From assembly GCF_000814025.1 (NCBI RefSeq), contig NZ_JWLL01000003.1, forward strand, positions 1 through 64,000: a stretch of DNA of 64,000 nucleotides, given 5' to 3'. The notes below the pieces were generated by a model. It did not search any database and was not told where the DNA came from. It saw nothing but the letters and a program-made list of their open reading frames with translations. Source of the DNA: Tateyamaria sp. ANG-S1. GTDB lineage: Bacteria; Pseudomonadota; Alphaproteobacteria; Rhodobacterales; Rhodobacteraceae. A program made the translations under genes and the position numbers. Of the stretch, positions 1 through 8,216 are shown piece by piece. Position 1 is the first letter of the stretch. Every line of letters begins with the position of its first letter.

Positions 1-311
1 GGCTCTGGCTCTGGCTCTGGAACGATGACCGGTTCGGGATCGGGCACAACAGGTGTTTCCACCGGCTCGGACACGGGCTCCGGATCGGAAATCTGGGGCA
101 TCTCCGTTGGCGCGGGTGCGGGCACCGGGTCCGCGACGGGAGGCATTTCCGAGGGCGCCGGCGTTGGCGTCGGGTCGGGTGTCGGGATGATCTCGGGGTC
201 GGGCGCTGCGGCCTCTTCCACGCCGCCATCTTCGACAATCGCCTCCAGCCCCTCGTCAATCTTGGACGAGGATTTGAAGAGCCGGTCCTTGAGTTTCTTG
301 AAAAATGCCAT
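1..311 (-). CDS. ftsY: Signal recognition particle receptor FtsY, N-terminal part (runs off the window)
   Basis: This reads leftward from an ATG at 311 and leaves the window before its stop. The start MAFFKKLKDRLFKSSSKIDEG is the amphipathic membrane-targeting segment I know from alphaproteobacterial FtsY. It is followed by an acidic, proline-rich linker of repeated P-E-P units, with no GTPase domain yet. FtsY is the SRP receptor GTPase that docks ribosome-nascent-chain complexes at the inner membrane. Only about 103 codons are visible, so the assignment rests on the N-terminus and linker. The lytic transglycosylase gene is divergent, 48 bases away. Confidence 0.75.
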   Translation of the reverse strand, partial: MAFFKKLKDRLFKSSSKIDEGLEAIVEDGGVEEAAAPDPEIIPTPDPTPTPAPSEMPPVADPVPAPAPTEMPQISDPEPVSEPVETPVVPDPEPVIVPEPEPE

Positions 312-359
312 GATGCCCCGATACTTGACCTGACCCTCACCTAATACGAGCGCGCTGGC

Positions 360-1262
360 ATGAAAAGGTATGAGTTCTGGGCGGTTCTGTTGCTGGCCCT
401 CGCGATGGCGCTGCCGATGCCTGTGGTCGCAAGGTCGCCCGGCACGCTGTGTTCGGACGGCACGCTTGGCCCTGTGGCCTGTATTCGGCCCGAACACGCG
501 GCGTTTGATATCTGCCAGCATATCGAGGATGCGAGCCGCAGGCATCTGCTGGATGCCGGGTTCTTTGCGCGGCTCTTGTGGCAGGAGAGCCGGTTTGATG
601 CCAATGCGCTGAGCCCGGCGGGCGCGCAGGGGATTGCGCAGTTCATGCCCGGGACGGCGAAACTGCGCGGGTTTTCAGACAGTTACAATCCGGCTGAGGC
701 GATGGAGCGGTCGGCGCAGTATCTGGCCGAGTTGCAGCGCCGCTATGGCAATGCCGGGTTGGCGGCGGTGGCCTATAACGGTGGTGAGCGGCGGGCTGAT
801 GGCTTTATGGAAGGCGGCGGGCTGGCGCGGGAGACCCTCAACTATGTCCAGATCATCACCGGCCTGACGGCGGAGGAGTGGCGGGATGCACCGCCTGAGG
901 CCCATGATTTCGCGTTGGAGGCGGGCGAGCCGTTCATGCCCGCCTGCCTTGCCATGGCGCGCAGTCGGAAGGTGAGCAAGATCAAAGGGATACCGGGCAA
1001 GCCGACCCTGCCCAAATGGGGTGCGCAGATCGGGTTTGGAGCGACCAAGGCGGCGGCAGAGCGCAAGGCGCAGGCGGTTGCGCGGTCCTGTCGTGCCCTC
1101 GGCGATGCTAAGGTCGACATCGTGTTTGTGAAGAACCGGGTGCAGGGGCGGCCCGGATATCACATGGCGCGTGTGTCGGGGAATGACCGTGGTGCCGTGT
1201 CGAAGATCTGTCAGGATGTGCGGGCGCAGGGGTGTCCCTGCGCCGTTTACAAGAATTGGTAG
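360..1262 (+). CDS. Lytic transglycosylase (SLT domain) with SPOR-like C-terminus
   Basis: The 300-residue protein starts with a signal peptide (hydrophobic about 7-24, ending VVARS). A Slt-type domain follows: the catalytic glutamate is probably E76 in LLWQESRFD, then GIAQFMPGT (about 91-99) and AYNGG (about 138-142), the standard family 1 lytic transglycosylase motifs. Such enzymes cleave peptidoglycan in the periplasm to 1,6-anhydro-muramyl products. The last 85 residues (WGAQIGFGATKAAAERKA onward, several cysteines) resemble a SPOR peptidoglycan-binding module; that part is weaker. It converges on the NuoE-NuoF fusion gene with 18 bases between stops. Confidence 0.85.
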   Translation: MKRYEFWAVLLLALAMALPMPVVARSPGTLCSDGTLGPVACIRPEHAAFDICQHIEDASRRHLLDAGFFARLLWQESRFDANALSPAGAQGIAQFMPGTAKLRGFSDSYNPAEAMERSAQYLAELQRRYGNAGLAAVAYNGGERRADGFMEGGGLARETLNYVQIITGLTAEEWRDAPPEAHDFALEAGEPFMPACLAMARSRKVSKIKGIPGKPTLPKWGAQIGFGATKAAAERKAQAVARSCRALGDAKVDIVFVKNRVQGRPGYHMARVSGNDRGAVSKICQDVRAQGCPCAVYKNW

Positions 1263-1280
1263 CACCAGACCTGTTAGGCC

Positions 1281-2975
1281 TTAGATTTCGTCCGCGAAGT
1301 GCTGGATCGTCAGCTTGATCGGGTTTGGCGCCGCCTGCCCCAGACCGCAGATTGAGGCATCAGTCATGGCGGTGCAGAGCTCACCCAGCAGGTTCTGGTC
1401 CCATGTGTCCGCCTGCATCAGCTTGACTGCTTTTTCACAGCCCACGCGGCACGGGGTGCATTGGCCGCAGCTTTCATCCTCGAAGAATTTCAGCATGTTG
1501 AGGGCGGCGTCGCGGGCGCGGTCGTGGTCTGACAGGACGACCACCGCTGCCGAGCCGATGAAGGTGCCGTGCGGTTGCAGCGTGTCGAAGTCGAGGGGGA
1601 TGTCGTTCATGGAAGCCGGGAGCAGGCCCGAGGATGGACCGCCGGGTTGGTAGGCTTTGAAGACGTGGCCGTCGGCCATGCCGCCTGCGGCCTCGATGAT
1701 GTCGGTGATTGTTGACCCTGCAGGCAGGAGGTAGACACCGGGTTTGGCGACGCGGCCCGAGACGGAGTAGCTGCGCAGGCCGGTGCGGCCGTTTTTCTCG
1801 GTGCTGTTCAGGACTTCGGGCCCTTCGCGGCAGACGCGGGCGATCCAGTGGAGCGTTTCGATGTTGTGGACCAGTGTGGGCTGGTTGAAGATGCCGACCT
1901 GCGCGACGTATGGGGGCCGGTGGCGTGGGAGACCGCGTTTGCCTTCGATCGACTCGATCATGGCGGATTCTTCGCCGCAGATATAGGCGCCTGCGCCACG
2001 GCGGAGGTCGATGTAGCCTTTGGGGGCGAGGCCTGCCTCTTCGATCCTTTGGATCTCATCGGCGAGGATTTTGAGGACCGCCGGGTATTCATCGCGCATG
2101 TAGATGAAGCAGGTGTCGGCCTCGACCGCCCAGGCGGCGATGAGCATCCCCTCAAGGAAGAGGTGCGGCGTGCGTTCGAGGTAGTAGCGGTCTTTGAACG
2201 TGCCCGGTTCGCCCTCGTCCCCGTTGACGGCGAGGTAGCGGGGGCCTGCATTGGCGCGGACGAAGCCCCATTTGGTGCCGGAGGGGAAGCCTGCGCCGCC
2301 CAAGCCGCGGAGGCCGCTTTCCTTGATTTTGGCTTGGACGTCTTCCCAGTTGCCGTTTGCGCGCAAGGATTTCAGTGCGTCGTAGCCGCCCTGCGCCATG
2401 TAGGCGTCGAGGGATTCGTAGGCCGGGATGTGGGCGTGGGTGTCGTCGGCAGCGATGGCGGCTTGGACCTTTTCGACCGTGGCGTGGTCGATGTGGTTGT
2501 GGCCCAATTCGAGTGTTGGCGCGGTGTCGCAGCGGCCCATGCAGGGGGCGCGGAGGACGCGGACTTGGGTGGGGTCGAGGCCGTCTTCGAGGGCGGCTTT
2601 GAGTTGCTGGGCGCCTGCCAGTTCGCAGCTGAGCGAGTCGCAGATGCGGATGGTGAGGGCGGGGGGTGGTGTTTCGCCTTCCTTCACCACGTCGAAATGG
2701 GCGTAGAAGGTGGCGACCTCGTAGACCTCGGCCATCGACAGGCGCATTTCCTCGGCCAGCGCGCGGAGGTGGGCGGCGGAGAGGTGGCCGTAGGTGTCCT
2801 GGATCAGGTGCAGGAATTCGATCAGCAGGTCGCGGCGGCGGGGTTGATCGCCGAGCAGCGCGCGGACCTCGTCCCACGCCTGATCCTCAAGCGCGCGGCC
2901 CTTGGGGCGGACGCGGCCCTTGCCCTTGCCGGATTTCCAGACGCCTCTTCCGTTGGTCGATTGATCGAGTGCCAT
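1281..2975 (-). CDS. NuoE-NuoF fusion protein, NAD-linked formate dehydrogenase beta/gamma-like
   Basis: The ATG at 2975 is chosen because AGGAGAGGT lies just upstream, although the frame stays open further. The 564-residue product joins two complex I-type modules. A NuoE-like [2Fe-2S] domain (about 30-165) has ligands C112/C117 and C145/C149. A NuoF-like domain has the FMN/NADH motif GLRGLGGAGF at 221-230, GEPGTFKDR, and a [4Fe-4S] site with C503, C506, C509 and C543. Similar fusions serve as NADH-reducing modules of soluble formate dehydrogenases (FdsG+FdsB). No catalytic molybdenum subunit or other hydrogenase or complex I gene lies nearby; both flanking genes are on the other strand. Confidence 0.85.
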   Translation of the reverse strand: MALDQSTNGRGVWKSGKGKGRVRPKGRALEDQAWDEVRALLGDQPRRRDLLIEFLHLIQDTYGHLSAAHLRALAEEMRLSMAEVYEVATFYAHFDVVKEGETPPPALTIRICDSLSCELAGAQQLKAALEDGLDPTQVRVLRAPCMGRCDTAPTLELGHNHIDHATVEKVQAAIAADDTHAHIPAYESLDAYMAQGGYDALKSLRANGNWEDVQAKIKESGLRGLGGAGFPSGTKWGFVRANAGPRYLAVNGDEGEPGTFKDRYYLERTPHLFLEGMLIAAWAVEADTCFIYMRDEYPAVLKILADEIQRIEEAGLAPKGYIDLRRGAGAYICGEESAMIESIEGKRGLPRHRPPYVAQVGIFNQPTLVHNIETLHWIARVCREGPEVLNSTEKNGRTGLRSYSVSGRVAKPGVYLLPAGSTITDIIEAAGGMADGHVFKAYQPGGPSSGLLPASMNDIPLDFDTLQPHGTFIGSAAVVVLSDHDRARDAALNMLKFFEDESCGQCTPCRVGCEKAVKLMQADTWDQNLLGELCTAMTDASICGLGQAAPNPIKLTIQHFADEI

Positions 2976-3180
2976 TGCACCTCTCCTGCCTGCGTGTTGG
3001 GCGCAGAATATCAGCGCCCTTCGGGCGCGTTCAGCCCAAAAGCGACGCCCTGCGATCCAATCGACGCGCCTATCGTCACCATGTCGCCGCCAATCGGTCA
3101 CGCTTTGGCAGCAAATTGGCGTTAACGTCGCCCGCCAGCGCGGTGTCGGAGGCCGCGTGGGCTGAAACCGGAGCGATTCT

Positions 3181-4218
3181 GTGACCCTGCCACCGCTGGT
3201 ACCCTTTGTGATTGCGAGTTTTTTGCCGGGCTTTTGTCTGGCGGCGGCGTGCCTGTTTGGCGGGCCTTGGCCCGGCGTTGCGGTGCTGGTGATCACGGTG
3301 GTGGTGTTCTTTCTCGACAAGCTGCCGGTGCGGGCCGGGGTGACGGACGCGACGGGGCATCGGTTGTCGGAGGTTTTGGGGCTTGCCCACTTTGTGCTGC
3401 TGGGGCTGACCGTGTGGACGATGGGGACGGATTTTCCGATGCGCGACAAGGGGTTGATCGTTGTCGCGGCGGGTCTGTTTTTTGGGCAGGTGTCCAATTC
3501 GAATGCGCATGAGTTGATCCACCGGGCTGACCGCCGGGCCTTTCGCTTGGGGGCCGCGTGCTACAGTTCGATCCTGTTTGGCCATCACACCAGTGCGCAT
3601 CGGCTGGTGCATCACATCCACGCAGCGACCGAGAAGGACCCGGCCACGGCGCGGCGGGGTGAAGGGTTCTGGGCCTATCTGCCGCGCACCTGGGCTGGCA
3701 GTTTTTGCGCAGGGTTACGGGCCGAACGGCAGCGGCACGGGGGAGTCGCGGTGCCCGCGCCCTACCTGTTCTATGGCATTGGTGCGGCGGCAAGCTTGAG
3801 TGCCGCCCTGCTGCTTGGGGGCGTGCCGGGGCTAATCGGGCTGATCCTGATTAGCCTTTATGCGCAGGCGCAGCTGATGCTGTCGGATTACGTGCAACAT
3901 TATGGCTTGATGCGAAAAACCCTGCCCGATGGGCGGCGAGAGCCGATGGGTCCGGCCCATTCGTGGAACGCGCCGCACTGGTATTCGGCGGCGATGATGC
4001 TGAACGCACCGCGTCATTCGGCGCATCATGCGCGCCCTGCGACGGCCTTTCCCCAGCTTGATCTGGATGCAGACCGGATGCCGATGCTGCCCCATTCACT
4101 GCCCATAATGGCCGTGCTCGCGCTGGTGCCGCCGCTGTGGCGGCGTGTGATGGACAAGCGGGTCGACCGCTGGACCGGTGCCGGACCTCAAGGCGAGTTG
4201 ATGCCGGAACCGGCCTGA
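3181..4218 (+). CDS. AlkB-type alkane 1-monooxygenase / membrane fatty acid desaturase family
   Basis: The 345-residue integral membrane protein uses a GTG start at 3181. It carries the three histidine boxes of AlkB di-iron hydroxylases: HELIH at about 110-114, HHTSAHRLVHH at about 135-145, and NAPRHSAHHARP at about 277-288, where classical AlkB has NxQRHSDHHA. Four to six hydrophobic segments surround them. AlkB enzymes oxidise terminal methyl groups of medium-chain alkanes or related lipids using electrons from rubredoxin. No rubredoxin or rubredoxin reductase is next to it, so the substrate is open. The gene is divergent from the NuoE-NuoF fusion across 205 bases. Confidence 0.8.
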   Translation: MTLPPLVPFVIASFLPGFCLAAACLFGGPWPGVAVLVITVVVFFLDKLPVRAGVTDATGHRLSEVLGLAHFVLLGLTVWTMGTDFPMRDKGLIVVAAGLFFGQVSNSNAHELIHRADRRAFRLGAACYSSILFGHHTSAHRLVHHIHAATEKDPATARRGEGFWAYLPRTWAGSFCAGLRAERQRHGGVAVPAPYLFYGIGAAASLSAALLLGGVPGLIGLILISLYAQAQLMLSDYVQHYGLMRKTLPDGRREPMGPAHSWNAPHWYSAAMMLNAPRHSAHHARPATAFPQLDLDADRMPMLPHSLPIMAVLALVPPLWRRVMDKRVDRWTGAGPQGELMPEPA

Positions 4219-4258
4219 GGCACTGGCGGGGGCGCGCGCCCTCTGGCAGAGTGCGCGC

Positions 4259-4654
4259 ATGTTCTTTCGCATGTTGATCGCCGCCTTCACCCTTTGCGCC
4301 AGCGCTGTGTCGTCGGAGCCCATGAGTGCCGCCGAGTTCGAGGCCTATGTCACCGACAAGACGCTGTATTTCGGACGCGCGGGGGAAGCCTATGGCGCTG
4401 AAATCTATCACGAAAACCGGCGCGTGACCTGGTCGTTCCTGGATGGGGACTGCAAGGAGGGGCACTGGTACCCGGAGGGCGAGCTGATCTGTTTCGTCTA
4501 TGAGGATCGGCCCGATCCGCAATGCTGGACCTTTGAAAAAGGTCCGCGCGGTTTGATCGCGACCTTTGCCAATGATCCGGCGAGCACGGAGCTGTACGAG
4601 GCGCAGGATCTGGGCGAGGAAATGATCTGCTACGGTCCCAAGATCGGGGTCTGA
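4259..4654 (+). CDS. Small secreted four-cysteine protein (paralogue of the 7812-8216 product)
   Basis: The 131-residue protein has an N-terminal signal peptide (MFFRMLIAAFTLCASAVSS). No named domain was recognised. The mature part has four cysteines in the contexts GDC, LICF, QCW and MIC. The same four contexts, with the surrounding R-x-V-x-W and F-x-Y-x-D pattern, recur in the product of 7812-8216. Two disulfides in a periplasmic or exported protein are plausible. It lies 40 bases after the alkB-like gene on the same strand and is followed by two hairpins before the convergent xseA gene. Function unknown. Confidence 0.6.
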   Translation: MFFRMLIAAFTLCASAVSSEPMSAAEFEAYVTDKTLYFGRAGEAYGAEIYHENRRVTWSFLDGDCKEGHWYPEGELICFVYEDRPDPQCWTFEKGPRGLIATFANDPASTELYEAQDLGEEMICYGPKIGV

Positions 4655-4672
4655 GGCGGATCGAGATCCGCC
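4655..4672. repeat. Perfect palindrome GGCGGATC-GA-GATCCGCC
   Basis: An 8-bp perfect inverted repeat with a 2-base centre starts immediately after the stop of the secreted-protein gene. It is followed by TTACC, so read leftward it begins GGTAAGGCGGATC. It belongs with the two other GTAAGGCG-type hairpins at 4678-4700 and 10494-10518. It probably helps end transcription between convergent genes, but no T-run follows. Confidence 0.6.
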
Positions 4673-4677
4673 TTACC

Positions 4678-4700
4678 TGTAAGGCGCATCCTGATGCGCC
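4678..4700. terminator. Hairpin GGCGCATC-CT-GATGCGCC between convergent genes
   Basis: An 8-bp perfect stem abuts the xseA stop codon and is preceded by GTAA. With the palindrome at 4655-4672 it fills the whole gap between two convergent genes, so a bidirectional terminator or REP-like role is likely. The lack of a T-run lowers confidence that it acts as a simple intrinsic terminator. Confidence 0.45.
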
Positions 4701-6242
4701 CTAGAACAGCGATCCCTGTTCGGGGGTTTTGGCTGCCTTTTTCGCCACCGTCTTGCCACCACCCAATTTGAGCCGCCCGTCGGCGAATTCAATCTCAAGC
4801 CCGCTGGCCTGTTCGGCGGCAGCCTTGGTCGTCAGCACTTCGCCCCCGCCGCGCACCACGGCATAGCCGCGCGCGAGCGTCGCCTTGTAGCTGAGCGTTT
4901 CGCGCAGGCGGTCCATGGCGTCGAGCTTGCGTTGCAGGCCATCGACCTGTCGCTGGCCTGCCGCCTGAAGGCGGGTTGTGACATCGTGCAGCCGTTCGGA
5001 TTTGCGCGCGGCATCCTGTGCGATCCGGGCGGGAGTCAGGCGGATGGCGCGGGTTTCGAACCGTTCGCGCTTGGCCGCTGCGACGCGGGCGAGCGCGGGT
5101 TCCAGCCGGGCCGACAGCGCCTGCAACCGCCGTTTTTCAGCGTCGAGGCTGCGTTGCAGGGTGGCCGGGCGCAGGCTGCCCGACACATCCGAAAGGCGCA
5201 CCTTGCGCCGTTGGACCCCTGCGATCAGGGCCGGGCCAAGCTGCCCGCCGATCACATCGAGCCGCTGGCGCGGCCCTTCAACCAGCGCGTCGGCGCGGGG
5301 CAATGCGCGGGCGAGGTCGCGCAGGCGCTGTTCGCGCCGTTGCATGGCGCCGCTGACCGCGCCGGTCATGCGCGCGCCTGCCTGTTCGACCCAGGCCAGC
5401 AATTCGTGGCGCACGGGCACCGCCATTTCCGCTGCTGCCGTGGGTGTGGGCGCGCGGCGGTCCGACACGAAGTCGATCAGCGTGGTGTCCGTTTCGTGGC
5501 CCACGGCAGAGATCAGCGGGATGTCGGAGGCTGCAGCGGCGCGTGCCACGATTTCTTCGTTAAAGCCCCAGAGGTCTTCGACCGAGCCGCCGCCGCGAGC
5601 GACGATCAGCAGGTCGGGGCGCGGCAGTGCGCCACCGGGGGTGAGCGTGTTGAACCCCTGGATCGCCCGCACGACTTCGGGGGCGCAGTTGGCCCCCTGC
5701 ACGGCGACGGGCCAGATGAGTACCTTGCGCGGAAATCGGTCGCGCAGGCGGTGCAGGATGTCGCGGATCACCGCACCTTGCAGCGATGTCACCACCCCGA
5801 TCACCTCGGGCAGGTAGGGCAAGGGCCGTTTGCGGGCGTCATCAAAGAGCCCCTCGGCCGCGAGCGCTTTTTTGCGTTTTTCCAGGAGCGCCATGAGCGC
5901 GCCCTGCCCCGCGATGGCGATCCGTTCGGCGTTGAGCGAGAATTTCGATTGGAAACCCGAGGCTGTCATGCGGCCTTCGGCCACGACCTCCATCCCTTCC
6001 TCGGGCATCGTGCCGAGGCCCGGCACCTGCCCTTTCCACGTCATGCAGGACAGGACGTTGCGGTCATCCTTGAGGTCGAAATAGAGGTGGCCGGAGCGGG
6101 CAAGGACCACGCGCCCGACCTCGCCCTTGATCCGGACCCAGCCCAGTTCGCCCTCGATCAGCTTGCGCACCTTGCCCGCGATCTCGGACACCGAGAATTC
6201 AGGTGTGTTCGAGCCGGGAACGGGGTCGTCGATCAGGTCCAT
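4701..6242 (-). CDS. xseA: Exodeoxyribonuclease VII large subunit
   Basis: The start MDLIDDPVPGSNTPEFSVSE at 6242 gives 513 residues, a little above the usual length because of a C-terminal tail. The N-terminal OB-fold (GELGWVRIKGEVG, SGHLYFDLKDD) is followed by the catalytic region with VITSxxGAVIRD-type (VVTSLQGAVIRDILHRL), IVARGGGSVEDLWGFN, SAVGHETDTTLIDFVSDRRAPTPTAAAE (in pieces), and a long coiled-coil. XseA with XseB degrades single-stranded DNA in the cytoplasm. The C-terminus ends KKAAKTPEQGSLF. It is divergent from purD across 67 bases; xseB is not in the window. Confidence 0.95.
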   Translation of the reverse strand: MDLIDDPVPGSNTPEFSVSEIAGKVRKLIEGELGWVRIKGEVGRVVLARSGHLYFDLKDDRNVLSCMTWKGQVPGLGTMPEEGMEVVAEGRMTASGFQSKFSLNAERIAIAGQGALMALLEKRKKALAAEGLFDDARKRPLPYLPEVIGVVTSLQGAVIRDILHRLRDRFPRKVLIWPVAVQGANCAPEVVRAIQGFNTLTPGGALPRPDLLIVARGGGSVEDLWGFNEEIVARAAAASDIPLISAVGHETDTTLIDFVSDRRAPTPTAAAEMAVPVRHELLAWVEQAGARMTGAVSGAMQRREQRLRDLARALPRADALVEGPRQRLDVIGGQLGPALIAGVQRRKVRLSDVSGSLRPATLQRSLDAEKRRLQALSARLEPALARVAAAKRERFETRAIRLTPARIAQDAARKSERLHDVTTRLQAAGQRQVDGLQRKLDAMDRLRETLSYKATLARGYAVVRGGGEVLTTKAAAEQASGLEIEFADGRLKLGGGKTVAKKAAKTPEQGSLF

Positions 6243-6309
6243 GGGCTGTCCTTGTGCCGGAGGTCCCACCAGCTTAGAACCCGCCCCAGCAAAGGCCAAG
6301 GAGCAAGCG

Positions 6310-7575
6310 ATGAACATTCTGATTTTGGGCGGTGGTGGCCGCGAGCACAGCTTGGCCTGGGCGGTGTTGCAGAACCCAAAATGCGACCGGTTGGTGGTGG
6401 CACCGGGCAATGCGGGGATCGCGGCGATTGCGGAATGTGCGTCTTTGGACATCGAGGACGGCGGGGCCGTGGTGGGTTTTGTCGAGGCCGAGAGCATTGA
6501 TTTTGTCATCGTTGGGCCCGAAGCGCCCTTGGCCGCGGGTGTGGCTGACCGGCTGCGGGACGCGGGTGTGCTGGTCTTTGGTCCCAGCCAAGCGGCGGCA
6601 CAGTTGGAGGCATCGAAGGCGTTTACCAAGGCGGTTTGCGATGCGGCGGGTGCGCCGACGGCGGCGTATGGGCATTTCACGGAAGCCAACGCCGCCAGGG
6701 AATATGTCAGCGCGCAGGGTGCGCCCATTGTGGTCAAGGCCGATGGTCTGGCCGCAGGTAAGGGCGTGATCATTGCCGAGACCGTCGCCGACGCCCATGC
6801 CGCCATCGACGACATGTTCGGCGGTGCCTTTGGTGGCGCGGGGGCCGAGGTTGTCATCGAAGAGTTCATGGAGGGCGAAGAGGCGTCCTTCTTTGTGCTC
6901 TGCGACGGGACCGACGTGCTGCCCATCGGCACGGCACAGGACCACAAGCGCGTCGGCGAAGGCGACACCGGCCCCAACACCGGCGGGATGGGGGCCTACA
7001 CCCCTGCCCCGGTGCTAACAGATGCAGTGGCCGAGCGCGCGCTGTCAGAGATCATCCGTCCGACCATGGCCGAGATGGCCAAGCGGGGAATGCCGTATCA
7101 GGGCGTGCTCTATGCCGGGTTGATGATCAAGGACGGCGCGCCGCGGCTGGTGGAATACAATGTGCGCTTCGGTGATCCGGAGTGCCAGGTGATGATGATG
7201 CGGCTGGGCGCGCAGGCGCTCGACCTGATGCATGCGGCCGCCGAGGGGCGGCTGAACACGGCGCAGGTGAACTGGGCGGATGATCACGCGATCACGGTGG
7301 TCATGGCGGCAGACGGCTATCCCGGCAGCTACGACAAAGGGGCGGTGATCGGCGGGCTCGACTCCCTGCCAGAGACGAGCAGCCAGATGGTGTTCCACGC
7401 GGGCACGACCGAAAAGGACGGCAAGATCACCGCGTCCGGTGGCCGGGTCCTGAATGTGACGGCACGCGGTCCGTCCCTGCGCGCAGCAGCAGATGCCGCC
7501 TATGCCATGGTGGACGCCATCGACTTCCCCGGCGGTTTCTGCCGACGCGACATCGGATGGCGGGCGCTGGACTAG
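6310..7575 (+). CDS. purD: Phosphoribosylamine-glycine ligase (GAR synthetase)
   Basis: The ATG at 6310 gives MNILILGGGGREHSLAWAV, the canonical PurD N-terminus; the open frame upstream lies in the xseA start region and is not coding. The 421-residue ATP-grasp enzyme shows GPEAPLAAG, KADGLAAGKGV, EEFMEGEEAS, GPNTGGMGAYTPAP and RFGDPECQ. It catalyses ATP-dependent ligation of glycine to 5-phosphoribosylamine, the second step of purine synthesis. The xseA/purD divergent arrangement is common in Rhodobacterales. Confidence 0.97.
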   Translation: MNILILGGGGREHSLAWAVLQNPKCDRLVVAPGNAGIAAIAECASLDIEDGGAVVGFVEAESIDFVIVGPEAPLAAGVADRLRDAGVLVFGPSQAAAQLEASKAFTKAVCDAAGAPTAAYGHFTEANAAREYVSAQGAPIVVKADGLAAGKGVIIAETVADAHAAIDDMFGGAFGGAGAEVVIEEFMEGEEASFFVLCDGTDVLPIGTAQDHKRVGEGDTGPNTGGMGAYTPAPVLTDAVAERALSEIIRPTMAEMAKRGMPYQGVLYAGLMIKDGAPRLVEYNVRFGDPECQVMMMRLGAQALDLMHAAAEGRLNTAQVNWADDHAITVVMAADGYPGSYDKGAVIGGLDSLPETSSQMVFHAGTTEKDGKITASGGRVLNVTARGPSLRAAADAAYAMVDAIDFPGGFCRRDIGWRALD

Positions 7576-7811
7576 AAATACACCCCCCCGGGCACGCGGA
7601 CCCGGGGACCTGCACCACACAAACCTCGCCACCCCAGCGCTGCCTTTGTCGCGGGGCGCACCGGTCCGGAGCTCCGCCCATTCTCACCTCAAACGCCGCC
7701 CCACGGCGTTTGCCGCTGCGCGGACCGGTTCGAATTCCCTGTTTCAAAAGAATCCCCGCCGGAGGCTCCCGCAGTCTCAACTGTCTCAGCCGTCAGGACT
7801 CAAAGCACAGA
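7576..7811. other. 236-base intergenic segment with nested inverted repeats
   Basis: No open frame here looks coding. The segment holds an outer perfect 9-bp inverted repeat (ACCGGTCCG 7660-7668 with CGGACCGGT 7721-7729), an inner 9-bp hairpin (CAAACGCCG 7690-7698 with CGGCGTTTG 7704-7712), and the palindrome CGGAGCTCCG at 7667-7676. At 7751-7771 there is a partial copy of the dispersed CCGCCGGAGGC repeat. It lies between the convergent purD and secreted-protein genes. Confidence 0.6.
7660..7729. repeat. Nested inverted repeats (outer 9 bp, inner 9 bp)
   Basis: The outer arms 7660-7668 and 7721-7729 are perfectly complementary and enclose a second perfect hairpin at 7690-7712 with loop CCCCA. 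Together they could form a Y- or cruciform-shaped RNA or DNA structure. No transposase or known RNA family was recognised. Confidence 0.6.
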
Positions 7812-8216
7812 CTATGACAAAGGCGCCTGCGTGCACGCCACCGGCTCGTCGCTGATCTCGATCACCTCCTGCACCTCGCCCAGATCATCGGTCGAGGCCA
7901 CGAACAACCGGGCATCGCGCAGGAAGGGCACCCAGCAATGGCGCACGCCGGGCGGGTCGTCGTCATAGTCGAAACAGACCTGACCCTCTTCCACCGTGAC
8001 AAGACCATAGGCACAGGTGCCGTTGGCGCGAGCCCAGACGGTACGGGATCGGGACAGAAATTGCTCGGTCCCCACATGCTGACGGCCGGGGAAGGTTGAA
8101 AAGGTTGCAGTGCTCTGGTCTACCAGGTCAAGGAACTGCTCGGGGCTCAACCGGTCCTGCGCTGCCAGCGGCGCAGCCCAAAGGCACAGAACCAGAGCGA
8201 GCCGGATCACTGGCAC
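7812..8216 (-). CDS. Small secreted four-cysteine protein (paralogue of the 4259-4654 product)
   Basis: The 134-residue protein starts at a GTG (8216) that overlaps the end of the upstream FG-GAP gene by 10 bases, implying coupling. The signal peptide VIRLALVLCLWAAPLAAQ is clear. The four mature cysteines fall in GTC, QVCF, HCW and ACT contexts, matching the 131-residue protein at 4259-4654, along with EQFLDLVDQSTATF and RTVWA against EFEAYVTDKTLYF and RRVTW. Function unknown; likely a disulfide-stabilised exported protein. Confidence 0.6.
   Translation of the reverse strand: MPVIRLALVLCLWAAPLAAQDRLSPEQFLDLVDQSTATFSTFPGRQHVGTEQFLSRSRTVWARANGTCAYGLVTVEEGQVCFDYDDDPPGVRHCWVPFLRDARLFVASTDDLGEVQEVIEISDEPVACTQAPLS

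Noticed and set aside
1848-3125. A 425-codon plus-strand frame across the NuoE-NuoF fusion gene
   Set aside because: Its Gly/Val/Ala/Asp-rich composition is typical of antisense reading in high-GC genes, and the minus-strand frame has complete family motifs.
7725-7750. T-arm-like sequence GGTTCGAATTCC suggesting a tRNA 3' end
   Set aside because: No matching acceptor, D or anticodon arms fold upstream and no discriminator-CCA context exists; the bases are part of the outer inverted repeat.
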